DNA of 10,905 bases from an uncultured Gemmatimonadota bacterium (GCA_946479015.1 CAMLEQ010000099.1:1-10905), one strand, 5' to 3'; positions 1-6,868 are shown, counted from the first letter of the stretch. Notes: generated by a model not told the origin, from the letters alone. Numbers and translations: made by a program.

Positions 1-381
1 CAGGCGCTCGGCGGGGATGGTGATCCGGTACCGGCCGTCGACCGTGGTGAGGGCACCGATGCCGAGACTGTCCACGACGATGCCGACGGGCGACAGCGGA
101 TAGCCCGCCTGGGTGGTCGCGCGCCCATCGATCACCGCCTCGCGCCCGGCGACCGGTGCGCCCCGGTCGTCGGTCACGCTCGCCCCCCTGGTGCACTGCT
201 CGTCGCGCGTGACGCGGCGGAGATACTTCGTCAGCTCGCTATCGGTGGCGAAGGCGGTGAGCGATGCCGCCGGCACCTCGCCGGGCCGCGCGCCTGATGG
301 CGCACCTCCCTGTGCACGCGCGGACTGCGCGTGCAAGAGCGTCGTCGTGCACGCGAGCAGGATGACGAACGAGGATTTCAT
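1..381 (-). CDS. Exported protein with carboxypeptidase-regulatory-like domain, N-terminal part (cut by window edge)
   Basis: Only the first 127 codons lie in the window; the reading frame is open to base 1. The ATG at 381 follows GGAG with a 5-base spacer. Residues 1-24 form a Sec-type signal peptide (MKSS, hydrophobic FVILLA, likely cleavage after SARA). A segment FATDSELTKYLRRV follows at about 57-70. From about 80 onward the sequence has the pattern of a carboxypeptidase-regulatory-like beta-sandwich: VTDDRGAPVAGREAVIDG and then a second run ending GALTTVDGRYRITIPAERL. In this kind of bacterium such a domain opens TonB-dependent receptors, von Willebrand-type proteins and other surface or periplasmic proteins, so the full product cannot be named. 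The gene lies 117 bases after the flavoprotein gene on the same strand, but a strong hairpin separates them, so co-transcription is uncertain. Confidence 0.75.
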   Translation of the reverse strand, partial: MKSSFVILLACTTTLLHAQSARAQGGAPSGARPGEVPAASLTAFATDSELTKYLRRVTRDEQCTRGASVTDDRGAPVAGREAVIDGRATTQAGYPLSPVGIVVDSLGIGALTTVDGRYRITIPAERL

Positions 382-470
382 CGGCGCTCCGGGAGAACGG
401 TGACCCTGCCGGTCGGCCTCTCATCCCATGGACGCGCCTGCACGCCGGAATTGCACAGCCGGTCGCTTGC

Positions 471-507
471 CCGCGGTCAGCGGCCCGTGGCCGGCCGCTC
501 ACCGCGG
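471..507 (-). terminator. Strong GC hairpin over the flavoprotein stop codon
   Basis: Inverted repeat CCGCGGT-C-AGCGGCC, 7-base loop (486-492), GGCCGCT-C-ACCGCGG. It makes a 15-position stem with 14 paired bases and one C/C mismatch. The TGA of the flavoprotein gene (499-501) sits inside the stem. No T-tract follows on the minus strand, so it is not a textbook intrinsic terminator; it may act as a Rho-assisted terminator, an mRNA 3'-end protector, or a partial stop before the gene at 381. Confidence 0.45.
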
Positions 508-1770
508 CCGCCCCTCCCCCCGCGCCCGCAGTCGCCCGTACGCGAACAGCGGATGCACTTCCACCCTCCCCCCCACCACCCCCGCCACGTACTCCCCCAC
601 CGCCGGCCCCATCTTGAACCCGTGCCCCGACCCGCCCCCCACCAACCACACGTTCTCGAGCTCCGGATGCCTATCGATGAGATAGTTCCCGTCGCTCGAT
701 GCCTCGTACTGACTCACACGCGCCTCCACCGGCGGCGCATCCCCTAGCGCGGGAAACCTCTCGCGCACGACAGCTCGCGCCCGCGCCAGCCCCTCGGCAC
801 TCGGCACCCGCTCCATCGTCGTCGGATCCACCTCCTCTCCCGCGGAGTCGTCCGCCACCTTGATCCCCCGCCGCTCGTGTCCCGGAATGCCGTACACGAG
901 CCGCTCCCCGAGGTGCACCCACACCGGCAGCGCGCCGGCGTCGTAGCGCGCGTCCCCCGCGGGCGTGCCGAAGAAGAAGACCTCCTGCCTCGTCGCCACG
1001 ATCCGCCGGCCGATCACGTCGGGGAACACTCGCCCCATCCACGGACCGCACGCGAACACGAACCGCTCCGCGCCGAGCGTGCCGCCGTTGGAGAGCCCGA
1101 TGCTCGTCAGCCGCGCTCCATCCACCGCGCCAGGGCGCGCCCACGCCTGCACGTACGCCCCACCCTCGCGCACGAACGTCTCCCGCACCAGCTCGCACGC
1201 GACACGCGCGGTGAGAAAACCCGCCTCCGGCTCGAAGTACACGGTGCGCACGCCGCGAAAGCTCATCTGCGGCCAGCGGCGCGCTGCCTCGTCGAGCGAG
1301 AGCTGCTCCACGCGCAGCCCCACCGCCTTCATCGGCTCGATGGAGCGCCGCACGTAGCCATCGTCGCTCTCGCACATCCACAGCGCGCCGGTGCGGAACA
1401 GCACCTGCCGCCCCCACTGCCGCTCCGCCTCGCGCCAGAGCGCGAGCGCGCGCGCGGCCATCGCGCTGTAGATGGAAACGCCGTTGTACACGGCGCGGAT
1501 CACGCGCGTCTCGCCGCCGGACGACGCGCGCGAGTGCCCCGCGCCCCACGCATCCACGAGCGTCACCCGCACCCCCGCCCGCAGCAGCGCGAGCGCGGTC
1601 CAGCCGCCGAACGCGCCGGCGCCCACCACCACCACGCTCTCCCGGCTCTCCCGCGACCCGCGTACCGACGATCCGTCCGCCTCGGCGCCCTCGCGCGGCG
1701 CGCCGAGGATCCCGAGCCGCGACGCCAGCGGCGCGGTCACCGCGGCGGTGACGAACGCGCGGCGCGACAC
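499..1770 (-). CDS. Tat-exported FAD-dependent oxidoreductase, sarcosine/N-methyltryptophan oxidase-like
   Basis: A 423-residue flavoprotein of the DAO superfamily, closest in motif order to monomeric sarcosine oxidase and N-methyltryptophan oxidase, which oxidise secondary or N-methyl amino acids with O2. Start is GTG: it places the twin-arginine motif SRRAFV at residues 2-7, followed by a hydrophobic stretch, and no ATG, GTG or TTG lies in frame between it and the end of the receptor gene. The Rossmann motif is VVVVGAGAFGG (46-56); SGGETRVIR (84-92) carries arginines matching Arg49 and Arg52 of Bacillus sarcosine oxidase; GGGSGHGFK (378-386) carries the lysine matching Lys348. The residue that normally binds FAD covalently (Cys in CxY before the LIDRHP motif) is Ser353 (AGT), so FAD is probably held non-covalently. 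The position of sarcosine oxidase His269 appears to be Asp. The protein is about 40 residues longer than the cytosolic enzymes, matching the signal. The gene starts 79 bases after the receptor stop, so it is probably co-transcribed with it. Substrate unknown. Confidence 0.88.
   Translation of the reverse strand: MSRRAFVTAAVTAPLASRLGILGAPREGAEADGSSVRGSRESRESVVVVGAGAFGGWTALALLRAGVRVTLVDAWGAGHSRASSGGETRVIRAVYNGVSIYSAMAARALALWREAERQWGRQVLFRTGALWMCESDDGYVRRSIEPMKAVGLRVEQLSLDEAARRWPQMSFRGVRTVYFEPEAGFLTARVACELVRETFVREGGAYVQAWARPGAVDGARLTSIGLSNGGTLGAERFVFACGPWMGRVFPDVIGRRIVATRQEVFFFGTPAGDARYDAGALPVWVHLGERLVYGIPGHERRGIKVADDSAGEEVDPTTMERVPSAEGLARARAVVRERFPALGDAPPVEARVSQYEASSDGNYLIDRHPELENVWLVGGGSGHGFKMGPAVGEYVAGVVGGRVEVHPLFAYGRLRARGEGRPR
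564..583 (-). other. G-quadruplex motif in flavoprotein mRNA
   Basis: On the coding (minus) strand the 3' part of the flavoprotein gene contains G runs of 5, 7 and 3 separated by TGGT and A; splitting the seven-G run gives four G3 tracts with short loops. A further five-G run lies at 594-598. This encodes GVVGGRV near the protein end. The motif is plain in the sequence; any function is unproven and it may be a by-product of glycine and valine codons. Confidence 0.35.
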
Positions 1771-1849
1771 CCCGCCGGCGACGCGCTCGTCCGGCGGAGC
1801 ATCGCGCGCGTCCCGCCCGGGACCGCTGCGCGGCGAGGGGGAGGAAGCC

Positions 1850-4486
1850 TCAGTAATTGAAGCCCAGGGTCACGCCGAACGTCCTCGGCTGGTTGACCAG
1901 GTAGCCCACGCGGGCGCGGGTTCCCCGCTCGCGATCGAGCGCGAGCAGCGCGCGCTGATCGGTGAGGTTGTTCACGAAGAGCGCGGCCTCCCACCCCGCG
2001 CGCGTGACGCCGGCGCGCAGGTTCACCAGGTCGTACGCCGGCAGCAGTGGATCGAAGGTGAACGTGGAGGCGGTGAGCGGCCCGCCGATGGTGTTCGGCG
2101 CGAACGAGTTCAGGTCGACGGTGCCGAAGCCGGCGGCATGGTCATCGATCTGCGTGAAGCGCGAGCCGATGTGGTTGAAGGTGCCGCTCAGGAACGCCTC
2201 CATCCCCGACCGCAGCGGCCGGCGGACGGTGGCGGCGGCGGCCACCTGCACCTCCGGCACGCTCGGCAGGCGGTTTCCCGACTGGATCCCGGAGACCACG
2301 CTCACCACCCCCGCGGTGTCGGTGGATGTGAGGGTGGAGCGCAGCTCGGAGTTGTCGAACGTCGCCGACACGGCGAAGTCGAACCAGCGCGTCGGCGCCA
2401 TCGCGAGCTCGAGCTCGAGCCCGCGGCTCACGGACTTGGGCACGTTGAACACGAGGCGCGACGAGCAGGAGCCGGCGGTCACGGTGAGCTGCAGATCGCG
2501 GATGTCCATCCAGAACGCGGACAGGTTGAGCGACGCGCGCCCACCCATCCACAGCGACTTCGCGCCGATCTCGTAGTTCCACGCCGTCTCGTCGGTCCAC
2601 GAGCTGCGGCCGCCGAAGGTGGCGAGATCCTGAGGGGTGCAGAGGGGGACGTTGAGCGGATCGTTGATCCCGCCGAGTCGGAAGCCGCGCGAGGCCTGGG
2701 CGTTCAGCGTGATCGCGTCGGTCACCTTGTAGCTCGCGATGAAGCGCGGCGCCACGCCGTCGGCGGTCGTCGAGCCGGGGGCGGACACGAGCTTCGTGCC
2801 GGTGCTGTCGTTGGCGAAGATGCCGTCGAAGATCTGGGTGCGGTCCTCGTCGAAGTGGTAGTAGCGCAGCCCGCCGGTGAGGTCGAGCCGGTCGGTCACG
2901 CTCACGGTGGCTTCGCCGAAGGCGCCCGCCTGCTTCAGGGTGTAGTCGAGGTCGGAGAAGAACAGCTCGTCGCGCTGCGCCCGCAGCCCCTGCGTGGGGA
3001 TCCCCGAGGCGGCCTGGAACCCGTTCACGATGAGGCTCTGCCCGTACGTGCGCTTGTTGTGGCTGAAGAAGCCGCCGAGCAGCCAGCGCACGCGCCCGCC
3101 GCCCCCCGCGAGGCGGAGCTCCTCCGCCCACACCTTCACGTTGGTCTTGTCATCGAGCGGCGCGTTCAGCGTGTACACATCTTCCGGCAGGCCGATGGAG
3201 CCGCCGGTGATGCTCGACGTCAGCGCGCCGGCATCGCGCACCACGAGGATGTCGCGGTAGTCGTAGGAGGTGATCGACCCGAGCGTCAGCCCCCCGAGCT
3301 CGTATCGGAGGTTCACGTCGCCGAGGGCGAAGTTGTCGGTGTACGGCTCGGGGATCTGCGTGAACAGCTCGTGCGGGCCGAGCGTGACCGCCGGACGCGT
3401 GGTCGTGAAGGGATTGGCGAGGATGTTGAACGCGTCGTACCGGTTCCAGCCGTCCATCCGCACGTTCTGGTAGATGAAGCGCGGCGTGATGCTGAACCGC
3501 TCGCTGGGCGCGAAGAGCACGGCGCCCCGGATGCCGGTGCGCGTGCCGGTGTTGACGTTGCGGTCCACCGAGAGATCGGGCTGCACCGCGTCCATGTAGC
3601 CGGCGAGGCGGTTGTAGTACACGGCCAGCCGGGCCGCGCTCTTCTCGCCGAGCGGCACGTTCGTACCGACCTTCACGTCGGCGCCACCGTCGCCGCCGTC
3701 GATCCAGCCACCCCCGACCTCCCCGAACGTGCTGTGCACGCCGAGCTCGGGCTGGTTGGTGATGTAGCGAACGGTGCCGGCAATGGAGCCGGAGCCGAAC
3801 AGCGTCCCCTGCGGACCGCGGAGCACCTCCACGCGCGAGACGTCGAACAGGTCCAGGTCCGGCGTGAACAGCGAGAGGGAGATCGGCGTGTCGTCGAGGT
3901 AGACGCCCACCTGCTCCTTCACGCCGGGCTGGTCGCGCGCGATCTGGCCCGATGACGCGCCGCGCACGGTGATCTGGCTCTGCCCGGGCCCCAGGTTCTG
4001 CACGCTGAACCCGGCCACGTTGGCCGCGATCCCTTCCATGTTCTCCACGCCGCGCTCGCGCAGATCGCGCGCCGTCGGCGCCGCGATGGAGAAGGGGACA
4101 TCGTGCAGCGTCTGCTCGCGGAGGGTGGCGGTGACGACGACCTCCCGGAGCGTCAGCGGCTCCAGCACGAAGTCGACCGCCGTCGCGCCTTCCACCCGCA
4201 CGTCCGCGCGCGTGACCCTGCGGTAGCCGACGAGCGATGCGGAGACGGTGTACGCGCCGGGGGCGAGATCGGAGATGGCGTAGGCGCCGTCGGCCGCCGT
4301 CGTCGTGCTCCTCGTGGCGCCCGTCCCCGCTCTCGTGGCGGTGACCCTCGCCCCCTCGCGCGGCGCGCCGGTCGCGTCGCGCACCACACCGGTGATTCGA
4401 CCGCTCGAGACTTGCGCGTGCGCGGCCGCGCCGGAGAGCGCGAGGGCCAGCGCGGCGGTGATGAAGCGGGTACCCGGACAGAGCAT
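1850..4486 (-). CDS. TonB-dependent outer-membrane receptor with carboxypeptidase-regulatory-like N-domain
   Basis: An 878-residue outer-membrane transporter that imports a ligand with energy from TonB-ExbBD. Residues 1-25 are a Sec signal peptide ending AAHAQ. Residues 28-110 form a carboxypeptidase-regulatory-like domain (ITGVVRDATGAPREGARV, then DGAYAISDLAPGAYTV). A TonB-box-like segment REVVVTAT is at 114-121. The plug domain follows from about 127, with VRGASSG (174-180), VGVYLDDTPISL (193-204) and the hallmark VEVLRGPQGTLFGSGSIAGT (219-238). The rest is a 22-strand barrel with alternating aromatic strands, ending GVTLGFNY with the C-terminal aromatic used by the BAM machinery. Length is normal and no frameshift is visible. 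There is no STN signalling domain, so direct anti-sigma signalling is unlikely. The ligand cannot be read from the sequence; iron chelates are only one option. The start is set by GGGGGAGG six bases before the ATG. The next gene downstream is an exported flavoprotein. Confidence 0.95.
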   Translation of the reverse strand: MLCPGTRFITAALALALSGAAAHAQVSSGRITGVVRDATGAPREGARVTATRAGTGATRSTTTAADGAYAISDLAPGAYTVSASLVGYRRVTRADVRVEGATAVDFVLEPLTLREVVVTATLREQTLHDVPFSIAAPTARDLRERGVENMEGIAANVAGFSVQNLGPGQSQITVRGASSGQIARDQPGVKEQVGVYLDDTPISLSLFTPDLDLFDVSRVEVLRGPQGTLFGSGSIAGTVRYITNQPELGVHSTFGEVGGGWIDGGDGGADVKVGTNVPLGEKSAARLAVYYNRLAGYMDAVQPDLSVDRNVNTGTRTGIRGAVLFAPSERFSITPRFIYQNVRMDGWNRYDAFNILANPFTTTRPAVTLGPHELFTQIPEPYTDNFALGDVNLRYELGGLTLGSITSYDYRDILVVRDAGALTSSITGGSIGLPEDVYTLNAPLDDKTNVKVWAEELRLAGGGGRVRWLLGGFFSHNKRTYGQSLIVNGFQAASGIPTQGLRAQRDELFFSDLDYTLKQAGAFGEATVSVTDRLDLTGGLRYYHFDEDRTQIFDGIFANDSTGTKLVSAPGSTTADGVAPRFIASYKVTDAITLNAQASRGFRLGGINDPLNVPLCTPQDLATFGGRSSWTDETAWNYEIGAKSLWMGGRASLNLSAFWMDIRDLQLTVTAGSCSSRLVFNVPKSVSRGLELELAMAPTRWFDFAVSATFDNSELRSTLTSTDTAGVVSVVSGIQSGNRLPSVPEVQVAAAATVRRPLRSGMEAFLSGTFNHIGSRFTQIDDHAAGFGTVDLNSFAPNTIGGPLTASTFTFDPLLPAYDLVNLRAGVTRAGWEAALFVNNLTDQRALLALDRERGTRARVGYLVNQPRTFGVTLGFNY

Positions 4487-4500
4487 GGGAGGCCTCCCCC
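4487..4500 (-). promoter_or_regulatory. Shine-Dalgarno inside a 12-bp palindrome
   Basis: The receptor ATG is directly preceded by GGGGGAGGCCTCCC on the minus strand. GGGGGAGG is a near-ideal ribosome-binding site and decides the start. GGGAGGCCTCCC (4487-4498) is a perfect palindrome, so the binding site can pair with the bases between it and the start codon or act as a dyad on DNA. Confidence 0.7.
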
Positions 4501-4540
4501 GCGTTGGAGATGGGCCCGCTGGTACGCTTCGAGTGCTCTG

Positions 4541-4569
4541 TTCGTTAGTGAGTTCTAATTATTTGTCAA
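4541..4569 (-). promoter_or_regulatory. Candidate promoter of receptor-flavoprotein operon
   Basis: A perfect TTGACA (minus strand, 4569-4564) lies in the only AT-rich patch of the intergenic region. The -10 is weak: TAACGA begins 16 bases downstream and matches TATAAT at few positions. An imperfect dyad TTAG-N6-CTAA (4558-4545) lies between the two elements and could be a repressor operator. The predicted 5' leader would be about 50 bases. The -35 is clearly seen; the rest is inference. Confidence 0.45.
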
Positions 4570-4952
4570 GGGATCGCTCGGGATCTCGGACCAGCTCGCC
4601 ACGAGATGAAGCTGGCCCGAGGCGGCCGGCGCGGCTCGGGCCGGCCGGACGGTCACAGGAAACGGAGCATTTACGCAGCGCGAGCCTGTAGCTCGTCCTG
4701 TCCGTTCTCCCGCCGAGATACCTGTGGCACCACCGGCTGGCGACGCGCGCGACCTCGATGTTGCACGCCGCCGGCGGCGGGGCCGACGTGGTCGTCGTTA
4801 CTCCACGAGGTGCTGCTCGGGCAACGTGGATACCATCGGAGCAGGCAGGCGGCGGCATGGCGCTCATTGATCCGCGAGCGCTATGTTCACCGCGCGGCCC
4901 GGCCCCTCGGCCGCCTGACGACTCCTCCACTCCTCCCAGAGAACTCGGCGCG

Positions 4953-5927
4953 ATGCCTCTCACTGCCCGCCGTTCGATGCGCGGCCGTCGATTCACTCGT
5001 CGCCGGTTCGCCATCGCCACGCTCTCCGGCCTGACCGCCTCCCTCGCCCTTCCCACGCTTCTCCTAGCCCAGGACGCTCCGGCCGCGAGCGACACCGTCG
5101 CGCATGGCGAGGATCCGTTGGCCTCGTATCACTGTCTCGACACGCTCTCGGCGAGCGCGATGCACCGAGTCGTCGCCTATCTCACGGCGGACGTCCCCGA
5201 CACCAGCGCACGAGCGCTGCTCCCGCAGGCCGACCTCATCGCGCAGTCGGTCGCGGAGCAGCTTCGTGCCCTCGTCGGCGCGAGATCGGACTCGCTTCCG
5301 AGCGCCGAGCCCGCGCTGACGTGGCGCACTCTCGCGCGCGACGACTCGCGGCTGCTCGTCGTGACGGTGAACTGGAACGGCCAGATCGCCTGGCGCGGCG
5401 GGACGGACTCGTCGGCCGCCCCGCTCCTCGTGCGCGCAGCAGCCGCAGCCTATCCGCGCGGCACGGGCGCCGTGCTCTGGCCGGAAGGACTCGCTCGCGA
5501 TTCGGCCGTCGTGCGGCTCCGGCTCCAGTTTCCGACGTTCGATCGGAGGGGTTGGGTGACCACGCCGCTGATGCGTCTCGGATTCCCGGTGTTCTCCATC
5601 CTGGAGCCCTGGCGTGAGCCGGTCCGTGCCGCTCGAGCGATCAAGGTCACGTACCCCATGCGAAGCGAGCGCGGGGGCGCGGAGGGAACGGTCATCCTGC
5701 AGTTCGTGGTCGACACCACCGGGCGCGCCGACCTCGCCACCGTGCGCGATCGCTGGACCTCCGACAAGCCGCGCCCCACCGGAAAGCTCGCGCGCTATTA
5801 CCAGGACTTCGTCGACGCGGCACGTCACGCTCTCGCGAAAGCGCGCTACGAGCCGGCGCACATCGGCGGCTGCCTGGTCCCGGAGACGGTGCAGCAGCCG
5901 TTCGTGTTCCTCCAGCCGCGAGGGTGA
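4953..5927 (+). CDS. Secreted protein with tandem TonB/TolA-like modules (TonB-like protein 1)
   Basis: A 324-residue protein. The arginine-rich N-terminus (RRFTRRRF, 12-19) and hydrophobic stretch 20-38 ending LLLAQ form a signal peptide or an uncleaved anchor; the RRRFA run hints at Tat export but is not a clean match. The C-terminal module (about 230-322) fits the TonB C-terminal fold: TYPMRSERGGAEGTVILQF, VVDTTGRAD, a helix DFVDAARHALAKARYEPA, then GGCLVPETVQQPFVF. An earlier stretch (about 92-195: helix, VTVNWNGQIAW, an LLVRAAAAA helix, VVRLRLQFP) looks like a degenerate first copy. Cys61 and Cys307 could form a disulfide. The ATG at 4953 is chosen because it precedes the signal peptide; ATG 4977 is equally compatible. 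Neither has a Shine-Dalgarno, and the frame stays open upstream to 4758. Annotation pipelines would probably say energy transducer TonB, but there is no proline-rich periplasm-spanning segment, so classical TonB function is doubtful. It is convergent with a paralogue-like gene 89 bases away. Confidence 0.8.
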   Translation: MPLTARRSMRGRRFTRRRFAIATLSGLTASLALPTLLLAQDAPAASDTVAHGEDPLASYHCLDTLSASAMHRVVAYLTADVPDTSARALLPQADLIAQSVAEQLRALVGARSDSLPSAEPALTWRTLARDDSRLLVVTVNWNGQIAWRGGTDSSAAPLLVRAAAAAYPRGTGAVLWPEGLARDSAVVRLRLQFPTFDRRGWVTTPLMRLGFPVFSILEPWREPVRAARAIKVTYPMRSERGGAEGTVILQFVVDTTGRADLATVRDRWTSDKPRPTGKLARYYQDFVDAARHALAKARYEPAHIGGCLVPETVQQPFVFLQPRG

Positions 5928-5976
5928 CGGCGGTACCGCGCCCCCGAGATGACAGACGTGCAGTGTCGCCGCCTCC

Positions 5977-6010
5977 GAACGGCCCGGCTCCGAGAGAAGC
6001 CGGGCCGTTC
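5977..6010. terminator. Bidirectional hairpin between convergent genes
   Basis: A perfect 13-bp inverted repeat, GAACGGCCCGGCT (5977-5989) and AGCCGGGCCGTTC (5998-6010), with loop CCGAGAGA. It sits centrally in the 89-base gap between two genes that end facing each other, the expected place for a shared terminator. T-tracts are poor on both sides, which is common in GC-rich genomes. Confidence 0.75.
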
Positions 6011-6016
6011 TCGCGT

Positions 6017-6868
6017 TCAGAAGGGATTTCGGAACGCGAACGGCATCGTCACGAAGGCGACAACCGGACAGCCGGCGATGCGTGCCGGCTGGAACCGCAT
6101 CTTCGGGAGCACATCGAGCACGGCGGTCACGAAGTCCTGGTAACGGGCGCGCAGCACCTGTGCCGTTTCGACGATCGGCGTTCCGTCGGTGTCGACGTCG
6201 AAGGCGAGGAAGACGGTGTCTCCGATTCCCGCGCGCTCCTCCTTCCTCGGATAACGCGGGAAGGCATTGTCGGGTCGCGCCCATACGGGACGCTCGAGGA
6301 TCCAGGTCGGTTGGGCGGCGACGAACAGCGGTGAGGAGGACACGGTGGAATCGCCGACCGCGCCCACGGAGAAGCGGACGCTCACGCTGTCCACCGCGAC
6401 ATCCTGCGGGAAGGGAGGGATCGCGTGCGCGGAGTCGAGGCTCCGTACCGCCTCGACGAGACGCGCATCGAGCTCCGGCGAGAGCGTCGAGGCGCTCACC
6501 CTGGGATTCTCGATGGTCCCGTCGCGCCGGAGGGTGGCGAGCACCTGGCCGTCGATCGCCAGCGTAACGGTATCGCGCCTGGCGCGCACGTGCTGCACCC
6601 CTTCGCGCACGGGCACGGTGAGCGGCGCCGGCGGGCGGAGGTGCTCCCTGAACCCCTCGAGCAGCATGGCCGCCCACGACTCGGGGAGCGCGTGCTCGGG
6701 CTCGATGGCCACCCGGCCGCCGATCGTGTCGACGCGAGATCCCACCGGCGGCTGCACCGCACAGCGGGAGCTGTCGGCGACGGGCGCGGCGGCGCTCTGC
6801 GCCAGAGCGGGAGCGGAGGAGGCGATGCTCGTCAGGACGCCGGCGAGCGTGGCGATAGTCAGGCGCAT
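6017..6868 (-). CDS. Secreted protein with tandem TonB/TolA-like modules (TonB-like protein 2)
   Basis: A 283-residue protein. Residues 1-24 are a clear Sec signal peptide ending PALAQ, which fixes the start at ATG 6868; an in-frame ATG at 6901 would bury the signal. No Shine-Dalgarno precedes it: the upstream bases are a pyrimidine run. The first module (about 64-168) has VTLAIDGQVLATLRRDGTIE, SASTLSPELDARLVEAV and IPPFP then VDSVSVRFSVG, the strand-helix-strand pattern of TonB/TolA domains. The second (about 205-282) has FPRYPRKEERAGIGDTVFL, FDVDTDG, helix DFVTAVLDVLPKMRFQPA, then AGCPVVAFVTMPFAF, a good TonB C-terminal match. Cys36 and Cys267 correspond in position to the two cysteines of the facing gene at 4953. 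The linkers also look alike (SILEPWREPVR versus WILERPVWARP), so I read the two as diverged paralogues. No inner-membrane anchor beyond the signal peptide and no proline-rich spacer. A periplasmic binding or scaffolding role is possible; function unknown. Confidence 0.82.
   Translation of the reverse strand: MRLTIATLAGVLTSIASSAPALAQSAAAPVADSSRCAVQPPVGSRVDTIGGRVAIEPEHALPESWAAMLLEGFREHLRPPAPLTVPVREGVQHVRARRDTVTLAIDGQVLATLRRDGTIENPRVSASTLSPELDARLVEAVRSLDSAHAIPPFPQDVAVDSVSVRFSVGAVGDSTVSSSPLFVAAQPTWILERPVWARPDNAFPRYPRKEERAGIGDTVFLAFDVDTDGTPIVETAQVLRARYQDFVTAVLDVLPKMRFQPARIAGCPVVAFVTMPFAFRNPF

Larger units (their letters stand above)
4487..4952. other. Divergent intergenic region, 466 bp
   Basis: The stretch separates the receptor gene (minus) from the first TonB-like gene (plus). 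It holds the candidate receptor promoter near 4541-4569 and a hairpin at 4611-4645 (GCTGGCCCGAG, 13-base loop, CTCGGGCCGGC; 11 positions with one G/T-type mismatch). The hairpin lies upstream of the receptor promoter, so it is not part of that leader unless a second promoter exists further right. I found no convincing promoter for the plus-strand gene and no cobalamin or other riboswitch core. Open frames crossing it have no coding features. Confidence 0.6.

Noticed and set aside
330..381. Lipobox LLAC in the protein starting at 381
   Set aside because: The Cys is at residue 11, too close to the start for a normal lipoprotein signal; Sec cleavage after SARA fits better.
1737..1802. ATG at 1802 as an alternative start of the flavoprotein
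   Set aside because: It is in a different reading frame and ends at a stop after about 20 codons.
2401..2425. GAGCTC tandem repeat in the receptor gene
   Set aside because: It simply encodes a Leu-Glu-Leu-Glu barrel strand; too short to be a functional repeat array.
1472..3955. Very long plus-strand open frame (827 codons) antisense to the receptor gene
   Set aside because: The translation is Arg/His/Glu/Gly-rich with no domain pattern, while the opposite strand encodes an intact receptor. Long antisense frames are expected at this GC content.
4758..4952. Upstream extension of the 324-residue TonB-like protein
   Set aside because: The frame is open, but a start there would put 65 residues ahead of a clear signal peptide.
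4570..4952. Cobalamin-type riboswitch before the receptor gene
   Set aside because: Some short GGTG and CCAC-like words occur, but the conserved core order of that riboswitch is absent, and the region lies upstream of the candidate promoter.
4559..5095. Minus-strand 178-codon open frame in the divergent region
   Set aside because: No ribosome-binding site, no recognisable motif, and it covers the start of the plus-strand gene and the receptor promoter.
5064..6677. Minus-strand 537-codon open frame spanning both TonB-like genes
   Set aside because: It runs antisense to one gene, through the terminator hairpin, and out of frame in the other; composition is arginine-rich and there is no signal or motif.
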